Source: an uncultured Sphingomonas sp. (GTDB lineage Bacteria > Pseudomonadota > Alphaproteobacteria > Sphingomonadales > Sphingomonadaceae). Taken from it: a stretch of 46,956 nucleotides of DNA. Made by a program: the position numbers and the translations under genes. Shown here in pieces: positions 18,085-25,611 of this stretch. The number at the start of each line of letters is the position of its first letter. Within the stretch, counting starts at the first letter, position 1. Where the stretch lies: positions 1 to 46,956 of the forward strand of contig NZ_CALMAW010000010.1 of assembly GCF_937859915.1 (NCBI RefSeq), written 5' to 3'. The notes below the pieces were generated by a model that made no database searches, was not told the origin of the DNA, and saw nothing but the letters and a program-made list of their open reading frames with translations.

Positions 18085-18112
18085 TTGACCCGTGCTATCA
18101 GCGCGCTATGCC
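18085..18112 (+). promoter_or_regulatory. Candidate sigma70-type promoter of the small lipoprotein gene
   Basis: TTGACC at 18085-18090 and TATGCC at 18107-18112 are separated by 16 bases and lie 67 bases before the lipoprotein ATG. The minus 35 box is good and the minus 10 box matches only partly. The rest of the 257-base gap (17922-18178) holds two copies of GATATCCAA (17927-17935 and 17962-17970) next to the start of the glycosyltransferase gene. Confidence 0.4.
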
Positions 18113-18178
18113 GTCGTTCCGGGGACGGCACGGCCGAGCCCGCGATCTTTTTGTCTAGAAGACTTCTAGGAGCCCCCA

Positions 18179-18457
18179 ATGAAGAAGCTTGCTTTCGTCC
18201 TCGCCGCCGCTGGCCTCATGTCCGTCGCCGCCTGCCACAAGACGGACCAGGCCGCCGCCGTCGACAACGCCGGCGACAACGCCGCCGCTTCGCTCGACAA
18301 CCAGGGCGACATGCTCTCGGCGGCTGCCGACAACGCTTCCAACGCATCGACCGCCAACGCGCTCGACAACGCGTCGGACGCCGCACACAATTCGGCCGAC
18401 GCCGTGAAGGCCGACGCTTCGAACAAGGCGGATGCGATCGACAACTCGGCCAAGTAA
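18179..18457 (+). CDS. Small Asn/Ala/Asp-rich lipoprotein
   Basis: The 92-residue precursor has a lipoprotein leader with lipobox SVAAC (Cys 19). The mature part of about 73 residues is built almost only of Ala, Asp, Asn, Ser and Lys, with loose repeats of DNA, DNAS and KADA. It should be a small, very hydrophilic periplasmic or outer-membrane lipoprotein, probably helical or unfolded. The ATG follows TAGGAGCC. A promoter candidate lies upstream and a strong terminator 43 bases downstream, so this is a single-gene unit, probably well expressed. Function unknown. Small sphingomonad lipoproteins of this composition are common but undescribed as far as I can tell. Confidence 0.85.
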   Translation: MKKLAFVLAAAGLMSVAACHKTDQAAAVDNAGDNAAASLDNQGDMLSAAADNASNASTANALDNASDAAHNSADAVKADASNKADAIDNSAK

Positions 18458-18499
18458 TATTGGCGCCTCCGGTTGCCTAGCGCAGCCGGTTGCACACGG

Positions 18500-18531
18500 A
18501 ACGGGCGTCTCCTCGCGGAGGCGCCCGTTTT
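18500..18531 (+). terminator. Rho-independent terminator after the small lipoprotein
   Basis: A 13-base stem (18500-18512 with 18517-18529, one G-T/A-C type imperfection) closes a TCGC loop and runs into TTTT. Stem core is ACGGGCGTCTCC / GGAGGCGCCCGT. Confidence 0.85.
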
Positions 18532-18597
18532 GCTGTGCGCTTTTCTCGCGCCGCACCGTTGCCATCGGCGACCGATGCGGGCTAAGGGCCACGCCGT

Positions 18598-18674
<77 letters not shown>

Positions 18675-18683
18675 CATCGATCT

Positions 18684-18715
18684 GCGCCGCGCGCCTTTCC
18701 AAAGGCGCGCGGCGC
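18684..18715. terminator. 15-base-pair hairpin between tRNA-Pro and the convergent SDR gene
   Basis: GCGCCGCGCGCCTTT (18684-18698), loop CC, and AAAGGCGCGCGGCGC (18701-18715) form a perfect 15-base stem. It lies 9 bases after the tRNA and 6 bases beyond the stop of the convergent SDR gene. No clear T run follows on either strand (GGTCGTTT on plus), so a bidirectional terminator is likely but not certain. Confidence 0.6.
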
Positions 18716-18721
18716 GGTCGT

Positions 18722-19783
18722 TTATGGTATCAGGCGGTCGGCGCGGAGATCCGCGAACAGCTCGAAGAACGCATCGTCGGTCGGCTGATAGGCGGTAAAC
18801 CCCAGCCGCCGGCTTTTCGACATGTCGGTCACCACTTCGATCGGCCGCCCGAGATCGGCATCGGTGTGCCAGGGCGACGTCAGCCGGGCGAGGTCGGGTT
18901 CGGCCAGGCCGTCCCGCACCGCGATCCGGCGCCAGAGATCGGCATCGCCCGCCATCTGCTCCTCGAGCGGACGCACCACCCCGTCGAACGGCGCCGCCGC
19001 GATCCCGAACCAGTCGGCGATGCGGCCCCACATCCAGCTCCAGCGAAAGATGTCGCCGTTGACGATGTTGAAGTCCTCGTTCGCGGCGGCGGGTGTGGTC
19101 GCCGCCCACAGCAGATGGCGGGCGAGCTGGCGCGCGTCGGTCATGTCGGTCAGCCCGTTCCATTGCGCCGCGGACCCAGGAAACTGGAACGGGCGTCCGG
19201 TCTCGCGGCACAGCGTGGCGTAGACGGCAAGCGTCGTGCCCATGTTCATCGCATTGCCGACCGCCTTGCCGATCACGGTATGCGGCCGATGCACGCTCCA
19301 GCTGAACCCATCGCGCGCCGACGCGGCGAAGACCTCGTCTTCCTGCGCATAATAGAAATTCTCGACGTCGAGCCGGCCCTGCTCTTCCCGAAACGGGGTC
19401 TGCGGCAGTACGCCTTTGCCATAGGCCTCGAACGGCCCGAGATAATGTTTCAGGCCGGTCACCAGCGCGACATGGCGGGGGGCCGCCGCTTTGGGAAGCG
19501 CATCGAGCAGGTTGCGGACCATCATCGCATTGACGCGGATATTTTCCGCCTCGCTGTCCTGGCGCAGCCAGGTGGTGATGAAGACGGCGTCCGGGTTCAG
19601 GCTCGACAGGGCCGCGGCGGTGGACGCGGCGTCCTGAAGATCGGCGGCGACCGGCTGAACGCCCGCCTGCGCGGCCGGGCGGCGCGCCAGGCCATGCACC
19701 GTCCAGCCCTGTTCGACGAGCAACGCCGCCGTCGCGCTCCCGACGATCCCGCTCGCTCCCACTACCAATGCCGTACGTGTCAT
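18722..19783 (-). CDS. PRISE-type SDR, enone (progesterone 5-beta-reductase-like) reductase
   Basis: The 353-residue protein has an N-terminal Rossmann motif GASGIVG (9-15) and the two blocks that mark the PRISE/VEP1 group: TGLKHYLGPFEAYGKG with Lys 112, and NFYYAQED with Tyr 144-145. In plant members the equivalent Lys and Tyr support 1,4-reduction of enones with NADPH. HRPHTVIG further along is also typical. The enzyme is predicted to reduce an alpha,beta-unsaturated carbonyl in the cytosol. The ATG at 19783 is preferred over TTG at 19789. It is divergent from the HxlR regulator, which probably controls it. Confidence 0.87.
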   Translation of the reverse strand: MTRTALVVGASGIVGSATAALLVEQGWTVHGLARRPAAQAGVQPVAADLQDAASTAAALSSLNPDAVFITTWLRQDSEAENIRVNAMMVRNLLDALPKAAAPRHVALVTGLKHYLGPFEAYGKGVLPQTPFREEQGRLDVENFYYAQEDEVFAASARDGFSWSVHRPHTVIGKAVGNAMNMGTTLAVYATLCRETGRPFQFPGSAAQWNGLTDMTDARQLARHLLWAATTPAAANEDFNIVNGDIFRWSWMWGRIADWFGIAAAPFDGVVRPLEEQMAGDADLWRRIAVRDGLAEPDLARLTSPWHTDADLGRPIEVVTDMSKSRRLGFTAYQPTDDAFFELFADLRADRLIP

Positions 19784-19792
19784 GATCAAATC

Positions 19793-19867
19793 CTAGCTGT
19801 TAGTCCCCGCGAGCTAGGCACCAACGCTGCGGGCTTCTAGACGGCACCGTTCGGAAACCTAGGCACC
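19793..19867. promoter_or_regulatory. Candidate HxlR operator: four CTAG sites at 21-23 base spacing
   Basis: CTAG occurs at 19793, 19837 and, as CTAGGCACC, at 19814 and 19859. The third site continues as CTAGACGGCACC, so three of the four share a CTAG...GGCACC core. The spacings are 21, 23 and 22 bases, about two helical turns. CCTAGCT (19792-19798) and AGCTAGG (19812-19818) also form a perfect inverted repeat. The array spans the whole promoter region between the SDR and HxlR genes. HxlR-family proteins are known to bind repeated sites beside the genes they control. Confidence 0.6.
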
Positions 19868-19883
19868 GGGAGGTAACCAGTCG

Positions 19884-20276
19884 ATGCAGGGCGGCGACGT
19901 CACAAATGATTGGCGCGAGGATTGTGCGCCGCGGCGCGTGCTTGACCTGTTCGCGACCAAGTGGACGAGCATGATCCTCCATACGCTGCACGCGCGCCAT
20001 GCCGGCGCCGCGCGCACCGGGGTCCTGCAGCGCAGCCTCCCCGGCATCTCGAAGAAGATGTTGACCCAGACGCTGCGCGAGATGGCGGCGTGCGGCCTGA
20101 TCGACCGCCACGTCGAAAGCGTCGTCCCGCCCGCCGTCGAATATCGGCTGACCCCGCTTGGTCAGCGTTTCGTCGAGCCGGTCGAACTGCTCTACGCCTG
20201 GGGCCGCGACAACGCCGACGCGCTCGATCAGATCGGCAGCCGCCCGACCTCGCGGCGCGGCAGCGCGGGCAGCTGA
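19884..20276 (+). CDS. HxlR-family transcriptional regulator
   Basis: This 130-residue winged-helix protein fits the HxlR family in length and pattern: DLFATKWTSMILHTL, the recognition region GISKKMLTQTLREMAACGLIDR, and the wing VEYRLTPLGQRF. A conserved-type N-terminal Cys lies at residue 14 (DCAPRRVL). In several HxlR-family regulators such a Cys senses electrophiles or oxidants, but whether this one does is an inference. The ATG at 19884 follows GGGAGG. Its divergent neighbour is an enone reductase, a fitting target for an electrophile sensor. Confidence 0.9.
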   Translation: MQGGDVTNDWREDCAPRRVLDLFATKWTSMILHTLHARHAGAARTGVLQRSLPGISKKMLTQTLREMAACGLIDRHVESVVPPAVEYRLTPLGQRFVEPVELLYAWGRDNADALDQIGSRPTSRRGSAGS

Positions 20277-20408
20277 CCACCAACTTCATCGCCCCGTCGA
20301 TCGTACCGCCTGCCGACTGCGCAGACGCTTGTCCCCCGCTCGAACGCCTTTCAGACTGCCCCGGCGACGCGCCGACTTCGGCCGCGACAAGCAGGTCAGG
20401 AGAGACGG

Positions 20409-21479
20409 ATGAGCGGGCAGACGGCAAAGGCGCGCTATCGGGTCGTGCAATGGGCGACCGGCAATGTCGGCGCTCGTGCGCTGCGCGGCGCGATAGAGCA
20501 TCCGCTGCTCGAGCTTGTCGGCGTCTACGTCCACAGCGCCGACAAGGCAGGACGGGACGCAGGCGAGATCGCCGGTACCGCGCCGACCGGCGTGCTCGCG
20601 ACCAACGCTATCGAGGACGTGATCGCGCTCAAGCCCGACTGCGTGCTCTACATGCCGCACCAGACCAATTTCGATGAGATCTGCCGGCTGCTCGAATCGG
20701 GCGCCAACATCGTCACGACGCGCGGCGACTTTCATCGCGCCGACAGCTTGGAGCCTGCGATACGGGCGCGCATCGAGGCGGCTTGCGCGCAAGGACGCAG
20801 CTCGATCCACAGCACCGGCAGCAGCCCGGGCTTCATCACCGAGGCGGTGCCGATCGTGCTCGCCTCGATCCAGCGCCGCGTCGACTCGATCAGCATCAAC
20901 GAGTTCGCCGACTGCTCATCGCGCGATTCGCCGGCGATGCTGTTCGAGGTGATGGGCTTCGGCCAGGCGCCGGGTGGCTCGGGTCCGGCCGAGCAGGCGC
21001 GCTATGATTATCTGCGCGACGCCTTCTCGCCGTCGCTGCACCATCTCGCCGATGCGCTCGGCCTGACCATCGACGGCTTCGAGGCGACCGGCGGGGTCGG
21101 CGTCACCCGCGCCGACCTGCCGATTGCGGCAGGCGTCGTCCCGGCGGGCACGGTCGCCGCGCAGCGCACCCGCGTGTCGGGCATGCGCGACGGCAAGCCG
21201 CTGATCAGTTTCACCGCGACCTGGTATGTCTCCGCCGACGTCGATACCGGCCCCGGCGAGCATTGGGATTTTCGGGGATCGGGCTGGCGGGTCGTCGTCG
21301 AGGGGGACTGTCCGCTCGACGTGGTGATCAGCTTCCCGGTCGCCCCCGAAAACTATGCCGAGATGACGCCGGGCCTGACCGCCAACCGGCCGGTCAATGT
21401 CGTGCCCTATCTGTGCGACGCGCCGCCCGGCATCCGGTCGACCGCGGACCTCCCGCAGATCATCGCGCGGCTGGGATAA
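20409..21479 (+). CDS. NAD(P)-dependent dehydrogenase with DapB-like N-terminal domain
   Basis: The 356-residue protein starts with a dihydrodipicolinate-reductase-like Rossmann fold: RVVQWATGNVGARALRG (Gly 18 and Gly 21 of the nucleotide motif), then ELVGVYVHS, KPDCVLYMPHQTN and GANIVTTRGDF. The C-terminal half resembles the diaminopentanoate-dehydrogenase-like group. It is too long to be DapB (about 270 residues) and no lysine genes adjoin, so it is an oxidoreductase of unknown substrate. AGGAGAG precedes the ATG. It lies 132 bases after the HxlR gene on the same strand, at the edge of the catabolic cluster, and could be under the same regulator. Confidence 0.8.
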   Translation: MSGQTAKARYRVVQWATGNVGARALRGAIEHPLLELVGVYVHSADKAGRDAGEIAGTAPTGVLATNAIEDVIALKPDCVLYMPHQTNFDEICRLLESGANIVTTRGDFHRADSLEPAIRARIEAACAQGRSSIHSTGSSPGFITEAVPIVLASIQRRVDSISINEFADCSSRDSPAMLFEVMGFGQAPGGSGPAEQARYDYLRDAFSPSLHHLADALGLTIDGFEATGGVGVTRADLPIAAGVVPAGTVAAQRTRVSGMRDGKPLISFTATWYVSADVDTGPGEHWDFRGSGWRVVVEGDCPLDVVISFPVAPENYAEMTPGLTANRPVNVVPYLCDAPPGIRSTADLPQIIARLG

Positions 21480-21530
21480 TCGCCCACCGCGCGTTGCCGC
21501 CATGCGGCGCGGCGCTCTCCACCTGGTACG

Positions 21531-21621
21531 GCCATGCCGGCGAAGGCGGAGAATGCGTACACGCCGTGTTCCAGGATCGGGCGCCGCGTCTATGGATCCC
21601 GGATCCAGTCCGCGACGACGG
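21531..21621. repeat. Degraded palindromic repeat, possibly GTCATCCCGG family
   Basis: In the 205-base gap between the convergent dehydrogenase and Rieske genes, GCCATGCCGGCGAAGGCGGAG (from 21531) and TGGATCCCGGATCCAGTCC with GACGACGG (to 21621) resemble the two ends of dispersed alphaproteobacterial repeats, but the arms no longer pair well. Nothing else is recognisable in the gap. Confidence 0.35.
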
Positions 21622-21684
21622 CCGTCAAAGACCGATCAGGCGCGTCGCCGCTCGCGCTGGCTGGCCGCAAACGACGACCCGATG

Positions 21685-23061
21685 TCAGCCGAGCTTATGC
21701 GGCGCGCCGACACCCATATATTTCGCCAGATTATGGTGGAGGCTGGGTATGGCGCGCTCGCGATAGGGGTTGGGTTGCGTGCCGCGGAAGCCGCCGTTCT
21801 TCATGCCCTGCTGCACCGCCGCCATGTTCGCGAAATCCTGTTGCAGCACCGGCGGCCACGCCTCGGGCGGCGTATAGTCCCACTCGGTTTCGGGCGCTTC
21901 ACCCTCGGGATAGAGTTCGTAGACAGACGCCTCGAAGATGCACTTGTCGGGATCGGCCTTGTAGGGCCGCGCCTGGTAGCAGAGCATATTGTTGACCGCG
22001 TGACCGATCTGGAAATTGGGAAAAATCTGCCAGGCGGTGCCGGCCTTGGCATTGTGCGACGGCTCGACCACCGGCCAGATCACCCCGCGCGCCTCGTCCG
22101 CGGCGCGCGCCGACTTGAGCCAATGCTGCAGCACTTCGCCCGAAGGCGTCCCTTCGGGCAGTTCGTCCTTGAGCCGGATCGCAGCATCGACGAGCGTGCG
22201 CGTGGTGTTGGTGTTCGCCGCCTCCCAGGTGAAGACCTGCATCTCGGCGGTCGAGATGCGCGCATCGCCGGTGCCGATGCGGAGCTTGGCCTGCTGGTTC
22301 TCGTCCATCGATTTCGGCGCGTCGTAACCGATATTGCTGTGCAGCCCCTGATTGCGCGCCCAGCCGGGAAAGTCGCCGAATGCCATGAACTCGGGATGCG
22401 TGCCGGGGACGTGATAGGTCTCGTCGAACGCCTCCATCGCGACCTTCCAGTTGCAATCGAAGATGATCCATTTGCGCCAGCGGCAGCGCATGTTCTGAAG
22501 CTGGAAGGGTTCGAGCAGGGTCGCGGCCGGCTCGAGATAGTCCCGTAGCGGCCCGGCGTCGGGGTCCATATTGATCCAAAGCCAGCCGCCCCAGGTCTCG
22601 CATTTGACCGATCCCAGACGCGTGCTCTCGTCGGTGAGCTTGCCCTGCCAATGATCGCGCTCCGGAATATGCACGCACTGGCCCTGCAGATCGAACGTCC
22701 AGCTGTGGAAGCCGCAGACGAAGCGCATCTTCTTGCCGCGCGCGTTGCGGGCGCCGGGCGGGGTGTCGATCAGCCGGCGGCCGCGATGCGGGCAGACATT
22801 GTAGTGCGCCTGCACCGTATCGGGCCCAGAGCGGACGAGAATGATCGAATCGTCGAGGATGTCGAAGGTGATGTAGTTGCCGATCTCGGGGATATCTTCG
22901 ATCCGCCCCGCCTGCAGCCAGGTCTTGCGCCACAGCCTGTCGCGTTCGGCGCGGGCATAGTCGGGCGAAAAATAGGCCTCGACGCCGATCGTGACCGGCG
23001 CTTCGAGTTCCTCGGCGGCGACGATCGCCTCGCCCTTCAAGCTGCCGGAATGTTCGCCCAT
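21685..23061 (-). CDS. Rieske non-heme iron oxygenase, alpha subunit
   Basis: The 458-residue protein has a Rieske centre (Cys 90, His 92, Cys 116, His 119 in CPHRG and CGFHSWTFD) and a C-terminal catalytic domain. The catalytic domain motif NWKVAMEAFDETYHVPGTH gives Asp 213 as the bridge between the two centres and His 217 and His 222 as iron ligands. Family members hydroxylate or dealkylate aromatic or alicyclic substrates using O2. No ferredoxin, reductase or beta subunit is nearby, so electrons must come from elsewhere. The ATG at 23061 follows GGGGAC. It is the last gene of the minus-strand catabolic run. The substrate is unknown. Confidence 0.93.
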   Translation of the reverse strand: MGEHSGSLKGEAIVAAEELEAPVTIGVEAYFSPDYARAERDRLWRKTWLQAGRIEDIPEIGNYITFDILDDSIILVRSGPDTVQAHYNVCPHRGRRLIDTPPGARNARGKKMRFVCGFHSWTFDLQGQCVHIPERDHWQGKLTDESTRLGSVKCETWGGWLWINMDPDAGPLRDYLEPAATLLEPFQLQNMRCRWRKWIIFDCNWKVAMEAFDETYHVPGTHPEFMAFGDFPGWARNQGLHSNIGYDAPKSMDENQQAKLRIGTGDARISTAEMQVFTWEAANTNTTRTLVDAAIRLKDELPEGTPSGEVLQHWLKSARAADEARGVIWPVVEPSHNAKAGTAWQIFPNFQIGHAVNNMLCYQARPYKADPDKCIFEASVYELYPEGEAPETEWDYTPPEAWPPVLQQDFANMAAVQQGMKNGGFRGTQPNPYRERAIPSLHHNLAKYMGVGAPHKLG

Positions 23062-23179
23062 CTGAAGTCCCCGTTCGTCCGCACACGGCGCGCCGAAGAC
23101 CGATATGACACTCCACATGCCGCCGGGTAAGCTTGCCCAGGCCTGCTATCGCCGTCGCGATGGATGGAGGCGGGCGGTG

Positions 23180-24784
23180 TCAGCCGCGCGGCGGCCGCAG
23201 CGCGATGATGCTCCCCTCGCCGTCCGCGGAGACGTACAGCGTGCCGTCGGGCCCGTCGGCGATGCCCGCGAACGGTCCCATCGGCCCCGACAGCGGCGGA
23301 ATGCCGCGCAACGGCTTGGGGACGACACCGGGAGGCGCCCCCACCGCCAGATCGGCCGCGATCACCCGCTGTGTGCCGCTTGCGAGCGCATATTCGATCA
23401 CGGTCTTGGCCCCGACGTCGACGATATAGAGGTGATCGCCGCGTATGAGGATGCCGTGGGGGCGCTGTAGCCCGTCGACCAGCGTCTCGGCCTTGCCGCG
23501 GACGATCTTGACCACGCGGCCGGCGCCTGACTCCGCAACGAGCACGTCGCCATCGGCGGTCACCGCGACATCGATCGGGCGCAAGAGGCCGCCGGCCAGT
23601 TCCTCGGTCTCGCCGGCCCGGATCGCGACCACCCGCCCTGCGCCGAGATCGGCGGCGATGACGACTTCACCAGGTGCCGCGACGACGCCGTAGAGTTGGT
23701 CGAATCCGTCGGCGAGCACCTCGCTATACCGGTCGGCCGGCCGATAGAGCGCCACGGCGCCGCCCGAGGTGGTGACGACGAAGCCGTTGCCGTCCGCCGC
23801 ATTGGTCAGCCCGCGGACATAGCCCGGATAGCCGGGGGTGAAGAGCATGCCGACGCCGCGCGGTTCGCCGCCGGGGGTCAGGCGGTACATGAACGGACCG
23901 TCGGCGATGTAGAGATCGCCGTCCTTCGCCAGCGCGAGGCCGAACGGCGCGTTGAAGCCGCCGGGCAGCACCGCACGGCTGTTGCCTGCACCCAGCAGCT
24001 CGGTCACGCGGCCGGTGAAGTCGGAGACGAACAAGCGCTCGCCGACGAAGACGAGGTTGTCGAGCCCCGGATCCAGCGCCGCCAGCCGCTCCTTGGCGCC
24101 GGTGCGCGGGTCGATGCGGAGCACTTCGCCGCTCGCGACCTGGGTCGAGACGATGAACCCCTTCGAGTCGAACTTGACCGCGTCGGGAACCCCGAGGTCG
24201 CCGACGACGCGCTCCGCCACGCCGCCGTCCGGATTGATCCGCCAGATCTCGTTGGCACCCATCACCGGAAAGTACAGCATGCCGTCGGGGCCCATTTCGA
24301 GTGCGTTGGGCATCGGTATGTCCTCGAGCAGCACGCGCGGCGCGGCGCCGTCGAGCGACAGCTCCATCAGCCGGCCGCCGATACGACATTCGTCGATGAA
24401 CAGCCTTCCCTGGTGGATGGTGATGCCGTTTGCCGACGGCAGGTCGTCGCGCAGCACGTGCGTGCTGCCGTCGGGCCGGCGTACGCTGACGCGCGCGTCC
24501 ATCACCTCGGTCGCATAGAGATTGCCGTCGGCGTCGAAGGCGAGGTCGTCGGGTGCGACGATGTCGCCGCCGAGCGGGCTGACCGCCTCGACCAGACCCG
24601 TGTCGATGTCGAGCGCGCTGATCTGATTGCCCGAGACCTGCGCGATATGGATTCGCCCGTCGGGGCCGACGCGCATCCCGTTCGCCCCGAACAGATGGCT
24701 GACCGCGGTGAGCCGCTCGAGCCGCCAGCCTTCGGCGAGGCGCGGGTGGATCGCGACAGGGTAGCGTCCGGTATCATGCGGCAT
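23180..24784 (-). CDS. SMP-30/gluconolactonase-like beta-propeller protein
   Basis: The 534-residue protein is built of repeated propeller blades: NGMRVGPDGRIHIAQV, DDLAFDADGNLYATEV, NALEMGPDGMLYFPV, FGLALAKDGDLYIAD, DVAVTADGDVLVAES and GIADGPDGTLYVS. At almost twice the length of a single SMP-30 domain, it may hold two propellers. No signal peptide is visible. SMP-30-like proteins are often metal-dependent lactonases, and a lactone-opening step would fit a catabolic cluster, but the catalytic residues cannot be assigned here. GGAGAG precedes the ATG at 24784. It sits between the broken enoyl-CoA hydratase and the Rieske gene. Confidence 0.75.
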   Translation of the reverse strand: MPHDTGRYPVAIHPRLAEGWRLERLTAVSHLFGANGMRVGPDGRIHIAQVSGNQISALDIDTGLVEAVSPLGGDIVAPDDLAFDADGNLYATEVMDARVSVRRPDGSTHVLRDDLPSANGITIHQGRLFIDECRIGGRLMELSLDGAAPRVLLEDIPMPNALEMGPDGMLYFPVMGANEIWRINPDGGVAERVVGDLGVPDAVKFDSKGFIVSTQVASGEVLRIDPRTGAKERLAALDPGLDNLVFVGERLFVSDFTGRVTELLGAGNSRAVLPGGFNAPFGLALAKDGDLYIADGPFMYRLTPGGEPRGVGMLFTPGYPGYVRGLTNAADGNGFVVTTSGGAVALYRPADRYSEVLADGFDQLYGVVAAPGEVVIAADLGAGRVVAIRAGETEELAGGLLRPIDVAVTADGDVLVAESGAGRVVKIVRGKAETLVDGLQRPHGILIRGDHLYIVDVGAKTVIEYALASGTQRVIAADLAVGAPPGVVPKPLRGIPPLSGPMGPFAGIADGPDGTLYVSADGEGSIIALRPPRG

Positions 24785-24844
24785 CCGGTCTCTCCTCGAT
24801 ATACGGTCGTATTGCGCCGATGGTCTTGGCAGCGGGCGAAGCCC

Positions 24845-25611
24845 TCACCGGCCACGCCAGTGCGGCGGCCGTTTCTCGGCAAAGGCGCGCGGACCTTCCT
24901 GCGCGTCGTCGCTGCGATAGGCGACCTCATGCGCGGCGCGCGCCGCCTGCAGCGCCGCCGAACGCCCCATCTCGGTCGCCAGCATCACGGTCTCGCGCCC
25001 GGCGCGGACCGAGAGCGGCGCCCCGTCCAGAACCTCGGTCGCCAGCGCCAGGGCCGTGTCGAGCAGCGCCTCGGGTTCGGCGAGCCGGTTGACCAGACCG
25101 ATCTCATAGGCGCGCTGCGCGCTGATCGGTTTGCCGGTGAGGATGATCTCCATCATGATCCGCTGCGGGATCATGTGGATCAACGGCGCCGCCCACGGAC
25201 TGCCGCGCCCGACCTTGACCTCGGTTATCGCGAAGCGCGCGGTCGTGCTGGCGACGCACAGGTCGCAGGCTTGCGCGATCATCCAGCCGCCCGCGAACGC
25301 GACGCCGTTGACCGCCGCGATCGTCGGCTTGCTCAGCTCGATCGTGTCGTAAGGCAGCGCGTACATGTCGCGTGGGGGCACCGCCATGCCGGTCTCGACC
25401 ATCTCTTGAGGTCTCCGCCGGCACAGAAAGCCTTGTCGCCCGCGCCGGTCAGGATCGCGACACGCAATGCGGGATCCCGTTCGAAGCGCGTCCATGCGGC
25501 TGCCAACCCTTCGCGGATTTCCCGGCCGAGCGCGTTGCGCGCGTCGGGCCGGTTGAGCGTGAGGATCGCGATCCCGTCGTCGCGCGCCTCGAACAGGACG
25601 GCATCGCTCAT
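24845..25611 (-). pseudogene. Enoyl-CoA hydratase, interrupted by a single-base frameshift
   Basis: The first 69 or so codons from ATG at 25611 read as a normal crotonase (AILTLNRPDARNALG, CAGGDLK). The frame then runs into unrelated sequence, while the family match resumes in another frame with EMVETGMAV, NGVAFAGGWMIAQACDL and FAITEVKVGRG and ends KRPPHW. The break is at about 25404-25405, where AAGAGATGG lacks one G compared with the expected AAGGAGATGG. With that base restored the protein would be 255 residues, and it keeps the second catalytic Glu of the family (ITE). Its start overlaps the CoA-transferase stop (TGATG). It is either a true mutation or a sequencing error. Confidence 0.88.
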
